This document shows positions 15,890 to 24,202 of a DNA stretch of 64,000 nt, piece by piece. The notes under the pieces were generated by a model. The model searched no databases and was not told where the DNA came from. It worked only from the letters and a program-made list of their open reading frames with translations. The translations under genes and the position numbers were made by a program. Each line of letters opens with the position of its first letter. Positions within the stretch are counted from its first letter, which is position 1. Source of the DNA: an uncultured Oscillospiraceae bacterium (lineage in GTDB: Bacteria > Bacillota > Clostridia > Oscillospirales > Acutalibacteraceae); the NCBI GenBank assembly GCA_902492895.1, contig CABUNG010000003.1, forward strand, positions 62,001 through 126,000, written 5' to 3'.

Positions 15890-17167
15890 CTATTCGGTTT
15901 TGCCGATATCGCGGCGGTAATGCGCCCCGTCGAAATCGATGCGGGCAACCGCTTCATACGCTTTATCGAGCGCTTCTTCCAGGGACGGCGCCGTGGCCGT
16001 AACCCCCAGCACCCGGCCGCCGTTTGTTTTGAAACGGCCGTCCTCCGCCTTGGTTCCGGCATGATAAACGACAGCCCCGGGGACCTGCCCATGCTCGTCC
16101 AGCCCTTGGATGACCAGCCCCTTCTTGTAAGCGGCCGGATACCCGCCCGACGCCATGACCACGCAGGCGCAGGCGTCCTCGCTCCATTCGATGGGCAGCT
16201 CCGCCAGCCGTTCCTCGATGACTGCCTCGAGAATATCGATGAAATCGGTTTTCAGCCGTGGGAGCACCACCTGGGTCTCGGGATCCCCGAAACGGCAGTT
16301 GTATTCGATCACCTTGGGTCCATCGGGGGTCAGCATCAGCCCGAAATACAGACAGCCCTTGAAGGGACGCCCCTCGGCGTTCATGGCCGCGATGGTGGGC
16401 TTAAAGATATGCTCCATGCACCAGTCCGCCTGCTCATCCGTATAGAAGGGGTTGGGACTGATGGTGCCCATGCCGCCCGTGTTGGGACCCATGTCGCCGT
16501 CGAACGCCCGCTTGTGGTCCTTGGAGGAGACCATAGGCCGAACGGTCCTGCCGTCGGTAAACGCCAGCACCGACACCTCGGGTCCTGTCAGGAATTCCTC
16601 CACGACCACCCGCGAACCGGAAGCACCGAAGACCCGGTCCTCCATGATATCGTGTATGGCCCGCCGCGCCTCCTCGTAATCCGCGCAGAGCAGGACACCC
16701 TTGCCGAGCGCCAGGCCGTCCGCCTTGACGACGGCGGGATAGCGGTTTTCCTGCCGGATATAGCGCAGCGCCTCGGCCGGATCTTCGAACACCTCGTACC
16801 GGGCTGTGGGGATGGCATACTGCTTCATCAGATTCTTGGAAAACACCTTGCTGCCTTCCAGAATCGCGGCGTTCGCCCGGGGGCCGAAGGCCGGGATGCC
16901 CGCCGCCTCGAGGGCGTCCACCATTCCCGCCACCAGCGGATCGTCCGGAGCCACGAACACCATATCCGCCCCGCACGCCTTCGCGAGCGCCACGACGCCG
17001 CTAACATCGGTGGCAGCCACGTCGTAGCACGTAGCGTCACACGATATGCCGCCATTTCCGGGCGTGCAGAACAGGCGGCCGCAGCGGGGACTCTCCCGCA
17101 GCTTGCGGATAATGGCGTGCTCCCGTCCGCCGCCGCCGACAACCAGAATATCCAACGTTTTTTTCAT
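15890..17167 (-). CDS. purD: Phosphoribosylamine-glycine ligase (GAR synthetase)
   Basis: 425 residues, the family norm. The start is ATG 17167 (MKKTLDILVVGGGGREHAI) with GGGGGAA upstream. The frame stays open further upstream, but that part is not homologous. The N-terminal GGGGREHAI nucleotide motif, the ATP-grasp core (GSKVFSKNLMKQYAIP, KADGLALGKGVL) and the C-terminal domain (RFGDPETQVVLPRL) are all visible. It joins phosphoribosylamine and glycine with ATP, the second step of IMP synthesis. It is the last gene of the purine operon, 35 nt after purH. No clear terminator follows. Confidence 0.96.
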   Translation of the reverse strand: MKKTLDILVVGGGGREHAIIRKLRESPRCGRLFCTPGNGGISCDATCYDVAATDVSGVVALAKACGADMVFVAPDDPLVAGMVDALEAAGIPAFGPRANAAILEGSKVFSKNLMKQYAIPTARYEVFEDPAEALRYIRQENRYPAVVKADGLALGKGVLLCADYEEARRAIHDIMEDRVFGASGSRVVVEEFLTGPEVSVLAFTDGRTVRPMVSSKDHKRAFDGDMGPNTGGMGTISPNPFYTDEQADWCMEHIFKPTIAAMNAEGRPFKGCLYFGLMLTPDGPKVIEYNCRFGDPETQVVLPRLKTDFIDILEAVIEERLAELPIEWSEDACACVVMASGGYPAAYKKGLVIQGLDEHGQVPGAVVYHAGTKAEDGRFKTNGGRVLGVTATAPSLEEALDKAYEAVARIDFDGAHYRRDIGKTE

Positions 17168-17202
17168 GCGTGCATTCCCCCTGCAGGCTGTTTCATCGTG
17201 GA

Positions 17203-18378
17203 TCAGTGGTGGAACAGGCGCAGGCCGTTGAAGGCCATGACCATTCCGTAGCGGTCGCAGGTCTCGATGACGTTGTCGTCCCGGATCGATCCGCCCGGCT
17301 CGGCGATGTACTGCACGCCGCTGCGGCGGGCCCGCTCGATGTTGTCCCCAAAGGGGAAGAAAGCGTCGGATCCCAGGGACACGCCGGTGATCCCGTCCAG
17401 ATACGCGCGTTTTTCCTCTCTCGTAAGAGGCTCCGGCTTTACGGTGAAGAACTGCTCCCATACCCCGTCCGCCAGCACGTCCATATCGTCGTCCGAAATG
17501 TAAACGTCGATGGTGTTGTCCCGGTCGGGGCGGCGGATGTCGGCTTTGAACGGCAGCGCGAGCACCTTCGGGTGCTGGCGCAGATGCCAGATATCCGCCT
17601 TGTTCCCCGCGAGGCGGGTGCAGTGGATCCGGCTCTGCTGACCGGCGCCCACTCCGATAGCCTGGCCGTCCTTCGCATAGCAGACCGAGTTGGACTGGGT
17701 GTATTTGAGGGTGATGAGAGCCAGAATCAGATCCCGTTTGGCCGACTCCGGCAGCTCGCGGTTCTTGGTCACGATGTTGCCGAGCATCTCCTCGCCGATG
17801 GCCACCTCATTGCGGCCCTGCTCAAAGGTGATGCCGTACACGTCCTTCTGCTCCACGGGGGCCGGACGGTAAGACGGATCGATCACGACGACGTTGTAGC
17901 CGCCCTTACGTTTGGTTTTGAGGATCTCCAAAGCCTCGGGAGTGTAGCCCGGCGCGATCACGCCGTCCGACACTTCCCGGGCAAGCAGCAGCGCGGTTTC
18001 CTTGTCGCAGGGCTCGGACAGCGCAGCCCAGTCGCCGTAGGAGGACATCCGGTCGGCGCCTCTCGCCCGGGCATACGCGCAGGCGATCGGAGACAGTTCC
18101 AGATCATCGACAAAGCAGGCCCGCTTCAGCTCCTCGCTCATGGGCAGCCCCACCGCGGCCCCCGCAGGGCTGACATGCTTGAAAGAGGCGGCGGCGGGCA
18201 AACCGGTCGCCTCCGCGAGCTCCCGGACAAGCTGCCAGCTGTTGAACGCGTCGAGAAAATTGATGAATCCGGGCCGGCCGTTGAGCACCTCGATGGGCAG
18301 ATCGCCGCCGTCCTTCATAAAAATCCTGGACGGCTTCTGATTGGGGTTGCAGCCGTATTTGAGCAGCAGTTCGTTCAT
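17203..18378 (-). CDS. purH: AICAR transformylase (stand-alone C-terminal half of PurH)
   Basis: 391 residues. The sequence begins directly in the AICAR formyltransferase domain (LLKYGCNPNQKPSR) and carries the Lys-His pair in SFKHVSPAGAAVG, used for formyl transfer from 10-formyl-THF to AICAR. The usual N-terminal MGS-fold IMP cyclohydrolase domain of bacterial PurH (about 200 residues) is absent. The neighbouring upstream gene encodes a different, PurO-type cyclohydrolase that supplies the missing step. ATG 18378 is preferred over 18387 because AAGGAAGG ends directly at the latter and sits 9 nt from the former. It lies 21 nt after the cyclohydrolase gene. Confidence 0.92.
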   Translation of the reverse strand: MNELLLKYGCNPNQKPSRIFMKDGGDLPIEVLNGRPGFINFLDAFNSWQLVRELAEATGLPAAASFKHVSPAGAAVGLPMSEELKRACFVDDLELSPIACAYARARGADRMSSYGDWAALSEPCDKETALLLAREVSDGVIAPGYTPEALEILKTKRKGGYNVVVIDPSYRPAPVEQKDVYGITFEQGRNEVAIGEEMLGNIVTKNRELPESAKRDLILALITLKYTQSNSVCYAKDGQAIGVGAGQQSRIHCTRLAGNKADIWHLRQHPKVLALPFKADIRRPDRDNTIDVYISDDDMDVLADGVWEQFFTVKPEPLTREEKRAYLDGITGVSLGSDAFFPFGDNIERARRSGVQYIAEPGGSIRDDNVIETCDRYGMVMAFNGLRLFHH

Positions 18379-18399
18379 GCGCGTCATCCTTCCTTCCGT

Positions 18400-19113
18400 T
18401 CAGCCTTCGTGTTTATTGACGATGCGGGATTCCGTCTCTCCGGTCTTCAAATCGATAAACCGGGTGAAAAGGGACACCTTGTTGTCCGCGTCCAGGCTGT
18501 CCCAAACCGTGCTGGTAAAGGCGTCGAGGTCCCCCTCGATCGCAACCGGCGTCGGTTCGCCTTCAAAGGAGGGCAGCGGATCGCCGTCCCGCTCATACGT
18601 ATGGATGAAATGGCCTTGTCCGGCCATCGGCACGTACTCATAAAAGAACCGCAGACAGGATGCGGGATCGCCCTGATTGCTTTTCAGGATCGACAGCTTA
18701 TACGAGAAAAACGCCTCGCCGCAGCAGACCGCACCCGAGATGCGGGGGGTGTAGTTCGGCGCATCGGGTTCGAATTCCCTCGTGCGCAGCGCTTCTTCAA
18801 AGGTGTGGCCCTTCTGCATGAAATCGACCACCGTATCAGTCTGGTCGCCGTTGGTCACCACCGTAACCGGCCCGATTTTCCGCACCGGCGCATAGATGAT
18901 CAGGGAGGGATCCACCATCTTGCTCTCGTCGAACGCCTTGGTCTTGATCCCCTCGCCGTCGGTCACAAAGATCCGGTTGCGGCTGTTTTCGCTCCGGCCC
19001 ATGATGAAATAGGCGATGACGGCTTTCTGACCGTCGCCGCTCATCCCCAGGATAATGCCCCGGCCCGGATAGCTTGTCCGGCCGAGTTCTTCGTTCAGTG
19101 TCCGGTTCTGCAT
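18400..19113 (-). CDS. purO: IMP cyclohydrolase, PurO-like (archaeal type)
   Basis: 237 residues. The N-terminal RTSYPGRGIILGMSGDG and the RSENSRNRIF, PSLIIYAPVR and TNGDQTDTVVDFM segments fit the IMP cyclohydrolase family (PurO/PF07826 type, NTN-hydrolase-like fold), first known from archaea. It closes FAICAR to IMP, the last step of purine synthesis, and so replaces the domain missing from the adjacent PurH. ATG 19113 is chosen: AGGAGG lies 10 nt upstream. A TTG at 19134 is in frame but lies before the ribosome site. The 198-nt gap before it (19114-19311) is the longest in the operon and holds no feature I recognise. Confidence 0.9.
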   Translation of the reverse strand: MQNRTLNEELGRTSYPGRGIILGMSGDGQKAVIAYFIMGRSENSRNRIFVTDGEGIKTKAFDESKMVDPSLIIYAPVRKIGPVTVVTNGDQTDTVVDFMQKGHTFEEALRTREFEPDAPNYTPRISGAVCCGEAFFSYKLSILKSNQGDPASCLRFFYEYVPMAGQGHFIHTYERDGDPLPSFEGEPTPVAIEGDLDAFTSTVWDSLDADNKVSLFTRFIDLKTGETESRIVNKHEG

Positions 19114-19311
19114 AGTTGGATGTCCTCCTATCAATTCATGACCGCCCAGTTCCCGGGGACCCGGTCCCCTCCCTGCATGAGCGTTGGTTCAGATGAGAAA
19201 ATCGGCGGCCCCGGGGGTTCATGAGGCCCCTTGGCTCTTCGCCTCCCGTCTTTGCGTAAAGGAAACAGGGGTCCCGCAGGCCAGACCATTTTCTCGAAAA
19301 TACGCCATGCC

Positions 19312-19953
19312 CTAGCGGCACTCGCCCCCGTCCAAAATCCGGGCGATCCGGCCTTCGATCACGACCCGCCCCTCGCAAAGCAGGGAAACGGCCTTCGGCA
19401 GCAGCTGCCACTCGGCCTCTTCCATTACCCGCCGCTGAAGCGTCTCGGGCGTGTCGTCCGGACGGATCTCCACCGCCTTTTGCAGCAGAATCGCGCCGCC
19501 GTCCGGCACCTCGCTGACAAAGTGCACCGTGGCGCCGGTCAGCTTGACGCCGTACCGGAGCGCCTCCTCGTGCACCCGCAGCCCGTAATATCCCTTTCCG
19601 CAGAAGGAGGGAATCAGGGCCGGATGGACGTTTAGAATCCGGTTTTCGTACCGGGATATCACCGCGGGGCCGAGGATCGAAAGAAAGCCCGCAAGCACCA
19701 CCATGTCGGCGCCGCAGTCCTCGAGTTCCCGCAGGATGGCTTCATCGAACGCCGAAGCCGCCGCGAACGCCTTCCGCTCCACCACGGCAGTCGAAACGCC
19801 GCTGCGCGCCGCCCGTTCCAGAGCATAGACGCCCGGCTTCGAGGAAATGACCCGGACGATTTTGCCGTTCCGGATGGCCCCGGCTGCCTCGGCATTCAGC
19901 AGGGCCTGGAGATTGGTGCCTCCGCCCGATACCAGCACCGCTATCTTCTGCAA
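19312..19953 (-). CDS. purN: Phosphoribosylglycinamide formyltransferase
   Basis: 213 residues from TTG 19953, the start that places LQKIAVLVSGGGTNLQALL at the N-terminus, with GAAAGGCGGG upstream. The phosphate loop GGGTNLQ, the NVHPALIPSF segment with the catalytic His, and the VHFVSEVPDGGAILLQ segment with the catalytic Asp are present. It transfers a formyl group from 10-formyl-THF to GAR (third step). The C-terminal EEAEWQLLPKAVSLL helix is also typical. It lies 28 nt after purM. A run of coding-like sequence upstream of the TTG is the purM-purN junction, not part of the protein. Confidence 0.95.
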   Translation of the reverse strand: MQKIAVLVSGGGTNLQALLNAEAAGAIRNGKIVRVISSKPGVYALERAARSGVSTAVVERKAFAAASAFDEAILRELEDCGADMVVLAGFLSILGPAVISRYENRILNVHPALIPSFCGKGYYGLRVHEEALRYGVKLTGATVHFVSEVPDGGAILLQKAVEIRPDDTPETLQRRVMEEAEWQLLPKAVSLLCEGRVVIEGRIARILDGGECR

Positions 19954-19981
19954 GCGTATCCCGCCTTTCCGATCGATCTGT

Positions 19982-21016
19982 TTACACCAGCTGCACGCCT
20001 TCGGTCCCAGTGCGGACCTCGCCCAGGACAACCGCCTCTTCCCCCGCGTTCTGCAGAACGCGGACCGCCTCGTCCGCCTTGTCGGCGGGCAGGGCGATGC
20101 ACAGGCCGATTCCCATGTTGAAGGTGTTGAACATATCCCGCTCCGGAATGTCTCCGGTCTTTTGAATCAGGTCGAAAATAGGCAGGACTGGCACCGCCTT
20201 CTTCTCGATGACCGCCGTAAGCCCGTCGGGCAGCATCCGCGGAATATTCTCATAGAAGCCGCCCCCCGTGATATGGGACACCCCATGGACCGGCACCGCC
20301 TCCAGCAGGGCCAGCAGAGGCTTTACATAAATTTTCGTCGGGGTGAGCAGGGATTCGCCCAAGGTGGCGCCCAGTTCGTCATAATGGACGCCGACCGTCT
20401 TTTCGGAAATGTTGAACACCTTGCGGACAAGCGAAAACCCGTTGGAATGCACACCGCTCGACCTCACGCCGATCAGGGCGTCTCCGGCCTGCACCCGGCT
20501 GCTGTCCACGATATGACGATAGTCCGCCAACCCCACGCAGAACCCCGCGAGATCGTACTCCTCCACCGGATAAAAGCCCGGCATCTCAGCGGTTTCGCCC
20601 CCGATCAGGGCGCATCCTGCCTGCACACATCCCTCCGCGACCCCCGCCACGATGGCGGCGATCTTTTCGGGCACGTTTTTGCCGCAGGCAATATAATCGA
20701 GGAAAAACAGGGGCTTCGCACCCGAACAGGCCACGTCGTTTGCGCACATAGCCACGCAGTCGATGCCCACCGTATCGTGCTTGTCCAGCAGGAAGGCCAG
20801 TTTCAGTTTGGTGCCGACGCCGTCCGTACCCGAGACGAGTACCGGGCGTTCCATCCCTTTCAGATCCGGTTCGAACAGGCCGCCGAAGCCGCCGATGCCC
20901 GACAGGACCCCCGGCACCCGGGTGCGGGCCACGTGGGATTTCATCAGTTCCACCGCTTTATAGCCCGCCGTGACGTCCACACCGGCCGCGGCATAGCTCT
21001 TGCTTGCGCTTTCCAT
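19982..21016 (-). CDS. purM: Phosphoribosylformylglycinamidine cyclo-ligase (AIR synthetase)
   Basis: 344 residues from ATG 21016, selected for GGAG with 6-nt spacing; ATG 21028 is an alternative. The N-terminal segment YAAAGVDVTAGYKAVELMK, the DGVGTKLKLA phosphate motif, GGETAEMPGFY and GIRSSGVHSNGFSL-type segment (VRSSGVHSNGFSLVR), and HITGGGFYENIPRML are all hallmarks of the PurM/SelD superfamily. It closes FGAM to AIR using ATP (fifth step). It sits between purF and purN. Nothing in it is unusual. Confidence 0.96.
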   Translation of the reverse strand: MESASKSYAAAGVDVTAGYKAVELMKSHVARTRVPGVLSGIGGFGGLFEPDLKGMERPVLVSGTDGVGTKLKLAFLLDKHDTVGIDCVAMCANDVACSGAKPLFFLDYIACGKNVPEKIAAIVAGVAEGCVQAGCALIGGETAEMPGFYPVEEYDLAGFCVGLADYRHIVDSSRVQAGDALIGVRSSGVHSNGFSLVRKVFNISEKTVGVHYDELGATLGESLLTPTKIYVKPLLALLEAVPVHGVSHITGGGFYENIPRMLPDGLTAVIEKKAVPVLPIFDLIQKTGDIPERDMFNTFNMGIGLCIALPADKADEAVRVLQNAGEEAVVLGEVRTGTEGVQLV

Positions 21017-21088
21017 ACAGTTCTCCATCCTTTCATGCGTAACCCGTCTGAAAACCCGTTTCAAACGGATGCCGGAACCTCCGGACCA

Positions 21089-22498
21089 TTATTCCCTGCC
21101 GGTCCAGCAGTAGGTGCAGACCGCGTCCGGATCGATGCCGATCGACGCGAGCATGCCTTCGAGGGTCTGATACTTGAGGGAGGTGACCCGCAGTTTTTTG
21201 CAGATACCGTCCACCATCCGGCCGTATCGCTCGGAATGGGCGTCGATATATTCCTCCAAATGGCGGAATCCCTCTTCCCCCTCCAGTTCCTGAATGACCG
21301 TGTGGGTAATGAGATCCCGGTCGGAGGTGGAACGGGAAAAATTGAGGTATTTGCAGCCGAACAGGATCGGCGGGCAGGCCGGGCGGATGTGCACCTCTTT
21401 CGCACCGCTGTTGTACAGGAAATCGACGGTTTCCCTCATCTGGGTGCCGCGGACGACCGAATCGTCGATGAAGAGCAGGCGCTTGTCCCGGATCAGTGCG
21501 TCCACCGGAATCAGCTTCATATGCGCCACCTGGTTGCGTACCGCCTGATTCTGGGGCATGAAGCTGCGGGGCCAGGTGGGGGTGTACTTGATGAAGGGCC
21601 GGGCAAAGGGGATCCCCGACTCATTGGCGTAGCCGATCGCGTGGGCCGTCCCCGAATCGGGGACACCCGCAACGTAATCGGCGTCGGTATCCGTGTCGTT
21701 CTGCGCGAGGATCCGGCCGCAGTCGTAGCGCATCTGTTCGACGTTGACCCCTTCATATGCGGAGGTCGGATACCCGAAATAGGTCCAGAGAAAGGCGCAG
21801 ATCTTCATCTTTTTCCGGGCGGGAACCAGGGTTTCATAGCCGTCCGCCGTGATGCGGACGATCTCCCCTGGCCCCAGGCTGTATTCGTCCCGATACCCCA
21901 GGTTCAGATACGCGAACGATTCGAACGAGACGCAGAAGGCCCCCTCTTTTTTTCCGATAAACAGCGGGGTGCGCCCCATCCGGTCCCGGGCCGCGATCAG
22001 GCCGTCCTTCGTCAGCAGCAGCATGGTCATGGAACCGTCGATCAGCTCCTGCGCGTTCTGAATCCCCTCGGCAATCGAGCCTTTTTGGTTGATCAGGCAG
22101 GCCGTCAGTTCCGTTGCGTTGACCTTGCCTCCGCTCATCTCCAGAAAATGGGAACTGCCGTTTTCAAAGGCATGTCCGACCAGATCCTCCAGATTGTTGA
22201 TCCGCCCGACCGTCGTGATGGCATACGTGCCGAGATGGGACCGGACGATCAGCGGCTGCGGATCGGTATCGCTGATGCAGCCGATGCCGAGCGGCCCGGC
22301 CATTTCGTCCACGTCCCGCTCGAACTTGGTACGGAACGGGGAATTTTCAATATTGTGAATTGCTCTTTCAAAGCCGGTTTTCTCGTTGTAGACCGCGAGT
22401 CCCCCCCGCCGTGTCCCGAGATGGGAATGGTAGTCCACACCAAAAAACAGATCGGTGATGCAGTTGTCGCCCGCCGCCACACCAAAAACGCCGCCCAT
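21089..22498 (-). CDS. purF: PurF-like amidophosphoribosyltransferase lacking the catalytic Cys
   Basis: 469 residues. The C-terminal phosphoribosyltransferase domain is intact, with the PRPP motif LLFIDDSVVRGTQ. Cysteines in KICAFLW, RPACPP and CTYCWTG match the 4Fe-4S ligands of Bacillus-type PurF. The N-terminal glutaminase domain is present, but the nucleophile is not: the mature family starts CG(V/I)FG, whereas this gene starts MGGVFGV, with Gly in place of Cys and no propeptide. The HRGQ motif is also altered (TRRGG). The ATG has AAAGGAGG upstream and is not in doubt. It probably uses free ammonia or a partner, or acts with another PurF elsewhere. This GG(V/F)FG type looks like a coherent Clostridia subfamily, not a sequencing error. 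Confidence 0.88.
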   Translation of the reverse strand: MGGVFGVAAGDNCITDLFFGVDYHSHLGTRRGGLAVYNEKTGFERAIHNIENSPFRTKFERDVDEMAGPLGIGCISDTDPQPLIVRSHLGTYAITTVGRINNLEDLVGHAFENGSSHFLEMSGGKVNATELTACLINQKGSIAEGIQNAQELIDGSMTMLLLTKDGLIAARDRMGRTPLFIGKKEGAFCVSFESFAYLNLGYRDEYSLGPGEIVRITADGYETLVPARKKMKICAFLWTYFGYPTSAYEGVNVEQMRYDCGRILAQNDTDTDADYVAGVPDSGTAHAIGYANESGIPFARPFIKYTPTWPRSFMPQNQAVRNQVAHMKLIPVDALIRDKRLLFIDDSVVRGTQMRETVDFLYNSGAKEVHIRPACPPILFGCKYLNFSRSTSDRDLITHTVIQELEGEEGFRHLEEYIDAHSERYGRMVDGICKKLRVTSLKYQTLEGMLASIGIDPDAVCTYCWTGRE

Positions 22499-22527
22499 AC
22501 AGGTCCTCCTTTTTCCTTTGCGCAGAT

Positions 22528-22574
22528 GAAAAAACCAAGACTATAGACTCAAACCGGGGTTTGAGTCTATAGTC
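22528..22574 (-). terminator. Intercistronic hairpin between purC and purF
   Basis: GACTATAGACTCAAAC (22539-22554) pairs perfectly with 22559-22574 around a 4-nt loop (16 bp), followed on the minus strand by TTGGTTTTTTC. No promoter fits between it and purF, so it probably sets partial termination inside the operon or protects the 3' end of purEC mRNA. Confidence 0.75.
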
Positions 22575-22590
22575 AGTCGTCCCGGTCTCT

Positions 22591-23301
22591 TTATTCGCCC
22601 AGCATCCGATGGAGGATTTCCTTGTACGCTTCCTCCTCGCCGCCGAGATCCCGGCGGAACCGGTCCTTGTCCAGCTTCTCATGGGTATGCACATCCCAGA
22701 AGCGGCAGGTATCGGGCGAAATCTCGTCCGCGAGCACAATGGTGCCGTCGGACAGCTTGCCGAATTCCAGCTTGAAATCGACCAAATCGATGTCCCGGCC
22801 CAGCATATACGCCTTGAGCACCTCGTTGACCTTGAAAGCGTACTTCGAGATGGTGTCGAGTTCCTCTTTGGTCGCGATGCCGAGCGCCAGGATATGGGAA
22901 TCGTTGATCATCGGATCCCCGAGGGCGTCGTCCTTGTAGCTGTACTCGAGGGAGGGCTGTTTCAGCACCCGGCCCTCTTCCACGCCGAAGCGCTTCGAGA
23001 AAGAACCCGCGGCGATGTTGCGGATGATGACCTCCAGCGGCACGATCGTGACCTTTTTGACCAGGGTTTCCCGATCGGAGAGCTCCTCCACATAATGGGT
23101 GGGAATCCCCTCTTTTTCCATCAGCTTCATCAGATGGTTGGTCACCCGGTTGTTGATGACGCCCTTGCCGAGGATGGTGCCCTTTTTCTCCCCGTTGAAG
23201 GCTGTGGCATCGTCTTTGTAATCCACAATATACAGTTCCGGGTCATCGGTAGCGAAAACCTTTTTGGCTTTTCCCTCGTACAGCTGTTCGCGTTTTTCCA
23301 T
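22591..23301 (-). CDS. purC: SAICAR synthetase
   Basis: 236 residues, the normal bacterial length. The N-terminus EQLYEGKAKKVFATDD, the IVPLEVIIRNIAAGSFSKR segment, and LVDFKLEFGKL with ADEISPDTCRFWD are diagnostic. It condenses CAIR with aspartate (eighth step). The C-terminal helix (KLDKDRFRRDLGGEEEAYKEIL) is typical. ATG 23301 is preferred to 23307 since AAGGAG is 9 nt from the former and only 3 from the latter. It follows purE by 51 nt and is followed by a strong hairpin before purF. Confidence 0.96.
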   Translation of the reverse strand: MEKREQLYEGKAKKVFATDDPELYIVDYKDDATAFNGEKKGTILGKGVINNRVTNHLMKLMEKEGIPTHYVEELSDRETLVKKVTIVPLEVIIRNIAAGSFSKRFGVEEGRVLKQPSLEYSYKDDALGDPMINDSHILALGIATKEELDTISKYAFKVNEVLKAYMLGRDIDLVDFKLEFGKLSDGTIVLADEISPDTCRFWDVHTHEKLDKDRFRRDLGGEEEAYKEILHRMLGE

Positions 23302-23352
23302 GTCCATCGACTCCTTTTTATTCGTATCCTTGTGATTCTGTCCGTTTATATC

Positions 23353-23856
23353 TTACGCATCGAGAGATGCGGCGAGCTTCCGATCCTTTTCCTCGACGCC
23401 GCGGGCCATGTCCGCTTTTTTCTCGAGCAGCTTCTGCCGAAGCCCCTCGTCGGAGAGCGCCAGCATCTGCACGGCGAGAAGGGCGGCGTTTTCCGCCCCG
23501 TCGATCGCCACCGTCGCCACCGGGATACCGGAGGGCATCTGCACCGTCGAAAGCAGCGCGTCCAGCCCGTCGAGGGTAGAGGACTTGACCGGAATGCCGA
23601 TGACCGGCAGAACGGTGTGCGCCGCGAGCACACCCGCAAGGTGGGCGGCTTTGCCCGCCGCCGCGATGATGACGCCGAAACCGTTTTCCGCAGCACCCGA
23701 GGCGAACGAAGCCGCCCTTTCCGGGGTTCTGTGCGCGCTCATCACGTGCACCTCCACCGGGATACCGAATTGTTTTAACGTATCGATGGCTTTACCCACC
23801 ACCGGAAGGTCGCTGTCACTGCCCATGATAACCGCTACTTTTTTGGCCGTTTCCAT
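23353..23856 (-). CDS. purE: N5-CAIR mutase (class I PurE)
   Basis: 167 residues. The substrate loops MGSDSDLPVV, VMSAHRTPER and AAAGKAAHLAG match class I PurE with its conserved Ser, Asp and His residues, and VIGIPVKSSTLDGLDALLS closes the octamer core. It converts N5-CAIR to CAIR, or AIR to CAIR in some class members. No purK is present in the window. ATG 23856 has AAAGGACGGAACAGG upstream. It is the first large gene of the operon, preceded by a leader ORF and an intrinsic terminator, so its transcription is likely attenuated. Confidence 0.95.
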   Translation of the reverse strand: METAKKVAVIMGSDSDLPVVGKAIDTLKQFGIPVEVHVMSAHRTPERAASFASGAAENGFGVIIAAAGKAAHLAGVLAAHTVLPVIGIPVKSSTLDGLDALLSTVQMPSGIPVATVAIDGAENAALLAVQMLALSDEGLRQKLLEKKADMARGVEEKDRKLAASLDA

Positions 23857-23887
23857 CCTGTTCCGTCCTTTCCGTCCGTCCGGCAAG

Positions 23888-23921
23888 AAATAAAACAGGC
23901 TGCGGCACACCCGCCGCAGCC
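23888..23921 (-). terminator. Intrinsic terminator in the purE leader (attenuator candidate)
   Basis: On the minus strand GGCTGCGGC (23913-23921) pairs with GCCGCAGCC (23898-23906) and is followed by TGTTTTATTTCTT. The 5' arm sequence GGGGCTGCGGC occurs once more upstream inside the leader ORF (23961-23971), so the 3' arm has two possible partners. Confidence 0.75.
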
Positions 23922-23924
23922 CCG

Positions 23925-23999
23925 CTATCCCGCACGAACACCCGCACCTGTGCCGTCGATGCCGCAGCCCCTGCTCCGTTTCCCATAAGCCAGGCGCAT
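23925..23999 (-). CDS. 24-residue leader peptide of the purine operon
   Basis: An ATG at 23999 has a near-perfect ribosome site (AAAGGAGGTCGTCGAT) and opens a 24-codon frame ending in TAG 23925-23927, immediately before the leader terminator. The peptide starts MRLAYGKRSRGCG and is rich in glycine (7 of 24) and arginine (4 of 24). It begins within about 25 nt of the predicted transcription start, the usual position of an attenuation leader. Glycine is a substrate of PurD in the same operon. A link between Gly codons and attenuation is inference only. It has no homology that I recognise. Confidence 0.6.
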   Translation of the reverse strand: MRLAYGKRSRGCGIDGTGAGVRAG

Positions 24000-24029
24000 A
24001 TCGACGACCTCCTTTGCCAATATGTTTTT

Positions 24030-24058
24030 ATTGTATTGCAAACGCCGGAAAATTGCAA
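24030..24058 (-). promoter_or_regulatory. Promoter of the purine operon
   Basis: On the minus strand, -35 TTGCAA (24053-24058), a 17-nt spacer and -10 TACAAT (24030-24035). No guanine/xanthine riboswitch fits between it and the leader ORF (about 20 nt). Confidence 0.8.
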
Positions 24059-24202
24059 GGTGTATTCCCGCTTCCGGTGAAATTTGTGGAGAAGGGAGGC
24101 GAAAGATAAACCCGGACAGGGGTTTTTGTCTATTTTGCAGTTGCGGTGCGGCTTCATCAATTTTTCAGAATCTTTTCACTAGGCTTTCCGCGAAAAATCG
24201 TG

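Noticed and set aside
17168..17461. N-terminal extension of purD
   Set aside because: The frame is open, but the purD family begins at MKKTLDILVVGGGG and a ribosome site precedes it; the extension overlaps the end of purH.
19847..22546. Long plus-strand open frame across purM and purF
   Set aside because: Antisense shadow of the purine genes: His/Arg/Gly-rich, with no domain or start signal.
23856..24060. Guanine/xanthine riboswitch upstream of purE
   Set aside because: The aptamer core was not found and the space between promoter and leader ORF is only about 20 nt.
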